In this document: piece after piece, positions 6,600-9,738 of the stretch | How the letters are laid out: the number at the start of each line of letters is the position of its first letter | Position numbering within the stretch: the stretch's first letter is position 1 | Source: Hydrogenophaga sp. | GTDB taxonomy: Bacteria; Pseudomonadota; Gammaproteobacteria; Burkholderiales; Burkholderiaceae_C | Reading direction: 5' to 3' | DNA: 9,738 nucleotides | Assembly (NCBI GenBank): GCA_018335615.1 | Contig: JAGXRS010000161.1 | Span: 1-9,738, forward strand | Made by a program: the position numbers and the translations under genes | The notes under the pieces: generated by a model | Databases searched by the model: none | What the model was told of the DNA's origin: nothing | Seen by the model: the letters and a program-made list of their open reading frames with translations, nothing else

Positions 6600-6729
6600 A
6601 GGTGCCTCTCCCACTTCGGTTTTCTGACCCCCCACGCGTCTTCTGAGGAGCGGCGTGCAACCTGTGCAAGTCCCCTGTGCTCAGCACTTCTGCGGTCCGC
6701 TCGCAGCAGAAAATGAGTCGGAGGCACCT
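6600..6729 (+). ncRNA. Candidate structured RNA bounded by a perfect inverted repeat
   Basis: AGGTGCCTC (6600-6608) and GAGGCACCT (6721-6729) are exact complements 130 bases apart. Inside them TTTTCTG (6620-6626) can pair with CAGAAAA (6707-6713), GAGCGG (6648-6653) with CCGCTC (6697-6702), and GTGCT/AGCAC (6677-6687) forms a small palindrome. The nested order of the pairs is what a folded RNA or a hairpin-ended element would show. It ends 70 bases before the start of the UDG-like gene. The outer pair resembles the a1/a2 repeats of retron RNAs, but no reverse transcriptase is nearby. No match to a known RNA family was recognised. Confidence 0.4.
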
Positions 6730-6731
6730 AA

Positions 6732-6753
6732 GCCTTGTAATACTAATTAAGGC
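6732..6753 (+). promoter_or_regulatory. AT-rich hairpin covering a ribosome-binding-like AAGG
   Basis: GCCTT (6732-6736) can pair with AAGGC (6749-6753). The loop holds TAATAC (6737-6742), a fair -10 box preceded by TG, although no clear -35 box lies upstream. The AAGG at 6749-6752 would serve the alternative start at 6760 and would be hidden by this pairing. This could be the promoter of the UDG-like gene. Confidence 0.3.
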
Positions 6754-6787
6754 CATGCGATGATTCTTGACGCGGCATGTACCGCTC

Positions 6788-6792
6788 AGGGG
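6788..6792 (+). promoter_or_regulatory. Ribosome binding site of the UDG-like gene
   Basis: AGGGG lies six bases before the ATG at 6799. It is a better signal than the AAGG before the in-frame ATG at 6760, so the shorter protein is preferred. Confidence 0.5.
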
Positions 6793-6798
6793 TCAAAA

Positions 6799-7527
6799 AT
6801 GAATGCAGGCGAAGTCCAAGAAAAACTCAATGCTTTTTACCGACGGGGCATCGAAGAACTCAAGAACGGGAATGGTTTCACTGAGGAGCAGCAGGGGAAG
6901 CTGTCGTCCCCCTTCTTGCTGAACATTTCCGACGAGTATTTTAAGGCGCCGGTTCGCATCCTTTTCGTTGGACAGGAGACGGCCGGATGGGGCAAAGGGG
7001 GACTGGAGAGCACGCTCCAGAAAGACGACCCGCTAACCCCGCTGCTGGAAACCTACGCGAGGCTAATGCGGATGCCGAGATGGCGTGGAGCGTTCCACAA
7101 GAAGTACCGCCTCGTCGAGCAAAAGCTGGGGGGTGGAATCCGGGGCTCAATCGTCTGGAGCAACCTTCAGAAGATGGACGTGGACCGAGGCAAAGGACAC
7201 TCAAGGAATTCCAAAAGGTATTCGGATCATCTGGACGCTTTCTCCGAAAAGCTGTTCCGCTACGAGGTCGAGCTCCTTCAACCAGACGTCATCATCTTCG
7301 CGTGCGGTCCACATTACGACCACCTCATCAAGAGGTTCTTCCCAGAGTACAAAACTGACGTTGTGATCGAGCCGCGAGCACTGTGGAAATTCAACATTGG
7401 AACCATCCAGTGCTACCGTACTTGGCACCCCCGCACCATTAAGTACCGTGGAAAGTACCCCATCAAGTGGTACTTCCAAAAGATCATCGACGATGTGCGA
7501 GAGAGTTTTTCAGGGGCGTACGCATGA
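6799..7527 (+). CDS. Uracil-DNA-glycosylase-like superfamily protein, function unknown
   Basis: This 242-residue protein has hallmarks of the UDG fold. ILFVGQETAGW at 54-64 sits where UDGs have their water-activating GxDP motif. VWSN at 119-122 resembles the central strand, QPDVIIFACG at 161-170 the later buried strand, and TWHPR at 208-212 the HPS loop with His210. The usual catalytic Asp after the Gly is replaced by Gln-Glu, so excision of uracil cannot be assumed. An in-frame ATG at 6760 would add 13 residues; the better ribosome-binding site favours 6799. The stop overlaps the next small ORF as ATGA. Its GC content is lower than its neighbours' (28 of 60 bases at 7201-7260 against 39 of 60 at 2581-2640), a sign of transfer. 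UDG-like proteins of unknown activity occur in accessory and defence islands. A DNA-processing or nucleotide-sensing role is possible. Confidence 0.65.
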   Translation: MNAGEVQEKLNAFYRRGIEELKNGNGFTEEQQGKLSSPFLLNISDEYFKAPVRILFVGQETAGWGKGGLESTLQKDDPLTPLLETYARLMRMPRWRGAFHKKYRLVEQKLGGGIRGSIVWSNLQKMDVDRGKGHSRNSKRYSDHLDAFSEKLFRYEVELLQPDVIIFACGPHYDHLIKRFFPEYKTDVVIEPRALWKFNIGTIQCYRTWHPRTIKYRGKYPIKWYFQKIIDDVRESFSGAYA

Positions 7528-7745
7528 ACCGCCGCCTGTTGAGGCAAGCCGTGTCGCTGCTTGATGCCGATCCGAATCCAGCAGCCAATCAGCCAATCAG
7601 CCAATCAGCCAATCAGCCAATCAGCCCGATATGTCCCGCTGGAACGGCCAACGTTCCCCTGGACAATCGATCATGCGTGAACTCTCCCGCCTTCTTGCAA
7701 GGCGCCGATGGCAGCTGTGCTGCCCGGGCGCCTCTGGACCCGTGA
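7524..7745 (+). CDS. Small hypothetical ORF (73 aa) carrying an 8-base tandem repeat
   Basis: The ATG at 7524 overlaps the stop of the UDG-like gene as ATGA, the classic sign of a coupled downstream gene. The first 20 residues (MNRRLLRQAVSLLDADPNPA) look protein-like. The next part is the translated repeat (reiterated NQPISQSA). The rest shows no recognisable domain. Because the repeat unit is eight bases, gain or loss of one copy shifts the frame, so the present C-terminus may not be the original one. It may be a degraded gene end or not translated at all. Confidence 0.3.
   Translation: MNRRLLRQAVSLLDADPNPAANQPISQSANQPISPICPAGTANVPLDNRSCVNSPAFLQGADGSCAARAPLDP
7582..7626 (+). repeat. Tandem 8-base repeat CAGCCAAT, 5.6 copies
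   Basis: Five perfect copies of CAGCCAAT run from 7582 to 7621, followed by a partial copy CAGCC (7622-7626). The unit is not a multiple of three, so slippage would change the reading frame of the small ORF that contains it. Runs of this kind can mediate phase variation. Confidence 0.95.
7700..7733. repeat. Strong GC-rich hairpin between convergent genes
   Basis: AGGCGCC (7700-7706) pairs with GGCGCCT (7727-7733), and GGCAGC (7710-7715) with GCTGCC (7719-7724), around a TGT loop with a small internal loop. It lies between the 3' ends of the small ORF and the sugar dehydrogenase gene. There is no T tract on either strand. It could slow transcription or protect RNA ends; a standard terminator is not supported. 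Confidence 0.5.
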
Positions 7746-7778
7746 ACATGGGGGACGTCGCGTTGGAACGATCTGGAA

Positions 7779-8900
7779 TCAGTTTTGCCCAGAAGCCGGC
7801 ACCACGCGCAGCACACGGCCGTCCGGGTTGTCGGTCAGCAGGTAGATCGCGCCGTCGGGCCCGGCGCGCACGTCGCGGATGCGCTCGCCCAGTTCCTGAA
7901 ACAGCAGCTCTTGCGGCCCGGGTACGCCCTTGTCCATGGGCACGCGGCGCACGCTGCGTTCCACCAGTGCCGCCACCAGCAGGCTGCCGCGCCATGCGGG
8001 GAACAAGGCGCCGTCGTACCAGGCCAGTCCGGCCGGAGCGATGGAAGGCGTCCATTCCACCAGGGGCGGCTCGATGCCGGGAAGCGTGCGATACGGCGTG
8101 ATGCGGGCGTAGGTGTAGTCGACACCCCCTGTGGTGACGGGCCAGCCGTAGTTGGCCCCAGGCGTCATGCGGTTCAGTTCGTCGCCGCCGCGCGCACCAT
8201 GCTCGTGGGAGTAGGGCACGCCATCCACCACCACCATCCCCTGCGGGTTGCGGTGCCCCAGCGAATAAATCTCCGGTAGGGCACCTGTGCGCTGGATGAA
8301 CGGGTTGTCCGCCGGCACGCTGCCGTCCGGGTGGATGCGCAGCAGCTTGCCCAGATGGGTGTGCAGGCGTTGCGCGTCGGTGCGCTCCAGGTTGCCGTCG
8401 CCCATGCCAAACAGCAGCGTCCCATCGGGCAGCCAGGCCATGCGGCCTCCGAAATGCTGTGTGTCGGCCTTGGCAGGCCTGGAGGTGAAGATGGGCTGGA
8501 CGGCCTGGAGTTGTCGACCGTCGAACCGGGCGCTCACCACGCGCAGGTGATTGGCCTCGGGTGTGCCGTGCGCGAACGACAGGAAGAGCCGGCCGTTGCT
8601 GGAGAAATCCGGGTCGAGCACCACGTCGAACAGACCGGCCTGTCCTCGCGCCAGCACGGGGGGCACGCCGGCCACCGGTTCCGCGCGCAGCTGGGGGCGG
8701 CCATCGGGCCCGGGCTCGATCAGACGGAGGCGGCCGGTGCGTTCGGTCACCAGCAGACGACCACCCGGCAGGAAGGCCAGCGACCAGGGGTGCACGAGCC
8801 CCGTGGCCACCGTCTCGACCCGGTAGCCCGCCGCGTGGACCGGCGCGGCCGGCATGGCCAAGGCCAGTACCCCCACAAGAAGAGCAAGCAGGTATTTCAT
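7779..8900 (-). CDS. PQQ-dependent aldose sugar dehydrogenase (sorbosone dehydrogenase family), secreted
   Basis: This 373-residue protein begins with a signal peptide (MKYLLALLVGVLALAM...), probably cut after VHA at residue 23, so it acts in the periplasm. The rest is a six-bladed beta-propeller of the glucose/sorbosone dehydrogenase family, like E. coli YliI. Key segments are HPWSLAFLPGGRLLVTERTG at 37-56, HFGGRMAWLPDG at 149-160 (His149 is the likely base, matching His144 of soluble glucose dehydrogenase), GHRNPQG at 215-221 (Arg217 and Asn218 near PQQ) and GGDELN at 238-243 (calcium region), then NYGWP at 250-254. It oxidises the C1 of aldoses with pyrroloquinoline quinone. No PQQ synthesis genes are in the window. 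The length is normal for the family. The ribosome-binding site is weak. The start codon lies one base from that of the divergent membrane-protein gene. Confidence 0.92.
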   Translation of the reverse strand: MKYLLALLVGVLALAMPAAPVHAAGYRVETVATGLVHPWSLAFLPGGRLLVTERTGRLRLIEPGPDGRPQLRAEPVAGVPPVLARGQAGLFDVVLDPDFSSNGRLFLSFAHGTPEANHLRVVSARFDGRQLQAVQPIFTSRPAKADTQHFGGRMAWLPDGTLLFGMGDGNLERTDAQRLHTHLGKLLRIHPDGSVPADNPFIQRTGALPEIYSLGHRNPQGMVVVDGVPYSHEHGARGGDELNRMTPGANYGWPVTTGGVDYTYARITPYRTLPGIEPPLVEWTPSIAPAGLAWYDGALFPAWRGSLLVAALVERSVRRVPMDKGVPGPQELLFQELGERIRDVRAGPDGAIYLLTDNPDGRVLRVVPASGQN

Positions 8901-8906
8901 AATGAA
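8896..8906. promoter_or_regulatory. Palindrome joining two divergent start codons
   Basis: TTCAT-A-ATGAA is a perfect palindrome around one base and contains both start codons: CAT (8898-8900, minus strand) and ATG (8902-8904, plus strand). Each gene's leader and promoter must therefore lie inside the other's coding sequence, unless a transcript is leaderless. Symmetry here may be coincidence, as both proteins begin Met-Lys. Confidence 0.5.
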
Positions 8907-9462
8907 GATTATGAGATCCAGCGTCCCCGGTCATTCCCCCTGTGCTCGCTGGACGACGCACCTGGCCTCGCTGCTGCTGGCCTGGGTGCTGGCGGCGGCC
9001 TGGGGTTCGGTGGTGCAGACGCAGTGGAACCTGCAGGCGCTGGTGGCGCTGGATGTGGACCTGCCGTTGGCCGAAAGAGCCCGCGCAACCGGGCACGATT
9101 TGATCCGCTTCGCGCCTGTCTATGCCGGCATCCTGGCCGCAGGCTGGCTGCCTGCGCTGGCCGTGGCATCCTGGCTGGCGCGCCGCTGGCCCGCGTGGCG
9201 CAGCGCGCTGCTGAGCGTCGCCGCCGGGGTGGGCATGGTGGCCGCGGTGCGCACCGTCGACGCGGTGGCGCCCATGCCGGTGTTCATCGACGCCACCCGG
9301 CACCTGCCCGGCCTGTTGGCCATGGCCGCAGGCGCGGTGATCGCGGGCTTGCTCTATGCCCGGCTCACAGCGCGTCCATCGCGCAGACCTGCCTTGCCGA
9401 CCTCCTCCAACACGCCGCCCACCCCCTGTCAAACCGTTGAGCGCCCACCCGATACACGATGA
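8902..9462 (+). CDS. Hypothetical four-helix integral membrane protein
   Basis: This 186-residue protein is not a member of a family I recognise. Hydrophobic segments at about 19-38, 71-92, 101-118 and 135-153 should span the inner membrane. The first is followed by a roughly 30-residue loop, and the C-terminal tail (from about 155) is Pro- and Arg-rich, probably cytoplasmic. AGG at 8890-8892 lies nine bases before this ATG; a frame open from 8854 would overlap the dehydrogenase signal peptide and is less likely, and ATG 8911 is an alternative. The stop overlaps the next gene as ATGA, so the two are coupled. Confidence 0.7.
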   Translation: MKIMRSSVPGHSPCARWTTHLASLLLAWVLAAAWGSVVQTQWNLQALVALDVDLPLAERARATGHDLIRFAPVYAGILAAGWLPALAVASWLARRWPAWRSALLSVAAGVGMVAAVRTVDAVAPMPVFIDATRHLPGLLAMAAGAVIAGLLYARLTARPSRRPALPTSSNTPPTPCQTVERPPDTR

Positions 9463-9677
9463 AAACCATTGACGAAATGCTCAACCTGGCGTTGCTGACG
9501 CCCGATCAGCACCACCAGATCAGCGCCTGGATTGCACAGGCCGACTCGCCCGAGGAGATCCTGAAGATGCCCAAAGGCCTGTGGCAGGCGGTCGAGCGTG
9601 CCAGTGCTGTGATGGGTATCGACGATGACCTTTTGCGCCCGCCCTCGCTGGACGCCGACGGTCTCGCGGTCACCTGA
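9459..9677 (+). CDS. Small hypothetical acidic protein coupled to the membrane-protein gene
   Basis: This 72-residue protein starts at an ATG overlapping the previous stop (ATGA, 9459-9462). It is predicted mostly helical: IDEMLNLALLTPDQHHQISAWIAQADSPEEILKMP looks like two amphipathic helices broken at Pro, then GLWQAVERASAVMGI. It has no signal peptide or membrane segment. Codon use matches its neighbours, so it is probably real. The function is not recognised; the overlap suggests it works with the membrane protein. Confidence 0.65.
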   Translation: MKTIDEMLNLALLTPDQHHQISAWIAQADSPEEILKMPKGLWQAVERASAVMGIDDDLLRPPSLDADGLAVT

Positions 9678-9692
9678 GAGCACCCGGCCCCG

Positions 9693-9738
9693 TCAATCCC
9701 AGCCCGGTACCTTCGTCAGCACGAAATTCATCGGCTCG
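9693..9738 (-). CDS. C-terminal end of a minus-strand gene (most of it outside the window)
   Basis: On the minus strand a frame enters from the right edge and ends at TGA (9693-9695), giving EPMNFVLTKVPGWD. It starts 15 bases after the stop of the plus-strand gene, a plausible convergent spacing. The peptide is too short to identify. Confidence 0.45.
   Translation of the reverse strand, partial: EPMNFVLTKVPGWD

Larger units (their letters stand above)
5976..6798. other. Long intergenic region with repeats, hairpins and a terminator; no supported protein gene
   Basis: About 820 bases lie between the HIT and UDG-like genes, whose starts point away from each other. All open frames here are short and resemble nothing I know. 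Base composition is uneven, with T-rich stretches at 6180-6320. The region must hold the promoters of both flanking genes. It also contains GCAGT repeats (6261-6295), an orphan terminator (6370-6399), overlapping hairpins (6451-6513) and a segment bounded by a perfect 9-base inverted repeat (6600-6729). It may be the remains of older genes or the home of one or two non-coding RNAs. Confidence 0.6.

Noticed and set aside
6600..6729. A retron RNA
   Set aside because: The outer inverted repeats are suggestive, but there is no reverse transcriptase gene in the window and no recognisable priming region.
7582..7626. A CRISPR-like repeat array
   Set aside because: The units are eight bases long and directly adjacent, with no spacers.
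7621..9432. A 603-codon open frame on the minus strand
   Set aside because: It is out of frame with the sugar dehydrogenase, runs opposite the membrane-protein gene, and is dominated by Arg, Gly and Ala typical of shadow translation.
8331..9440. A 369-codon open frame on the plus strand
   Set aside because: It is antisense to the dehydrogenase and then overlaps the membrane-protein gene in another frame; composition is that of a shadow.

Overview
The window is GC-rich, dense in coding and has betaproteobacterial-looking genes, including short ATGA-coupled gene pairs and a GC-rich stem terminator. A member of the Burkholderiales (Comamonadaceae-like) is my best guess. That guess rests on composition and protein style, not on a marker gene. 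No rRNA, tRNA or CRISPR array was recognised.

Left edge (1-552): the last 48 residues of a tyrosine recombinase, then about 400 bases without a convincing gene but with several palindromes. This looks like the end of a mobile element next to an accessory or defence island.

Defence-like core (553-5975): two tight two-gene units meet tail to tail. Rightward: a membrane-anchored Mrr-type nuclease with a topoisomerase-type zinc finger, then 14 bases later a 1058-residue protein joining a phospholipase-D-type nuclease domain, a superfamily II helicase and a DUF3427-type C-terminus. Leftward: a HIT-family nucleotide hydrolase or transferase, coupled through an ATGA overlap to a restriction endonuclease of the phosphorothioate-DNA-binding (SBD-HNH, ScoMcrA/SprMcrA-like) type. 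The helicase and HNH genes overlap by 23 bases at their 3' ends. Three nuclease domains, a helicase and a nucleotide-processing enzyme in 5.4 kb suggest an anti-phage or anti-plasmid module. No modification genes (dnd, ssp or a methylase) lie in the window.

Middle (5976-7778): about 820 bases without a supported protein gene, holding an orphan terminator, short repeats, overlapping hairpins and a 130-base segment bounded by a perfect 9-base inverted repeat (candidate structured RNA). It is followed by a lower-GC gene for a uracil-DNA-glycosylase-like protein. An ATGA-overlapping small ORF containing an 8-base tandem repeat (5.6 copies) follows that gene.

Right end (7779-9738): ordinary chromosomal genes. 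These are a secreted PQQ-dependent aldose sugar dehydrogenase on the minus strand; a divergent four-helix membrane protein whose start codon lies one base from that of the dehydrogenase; a small acidic protein coupled to it by ATGA; and the tail of a minus-strand gene at the edge.
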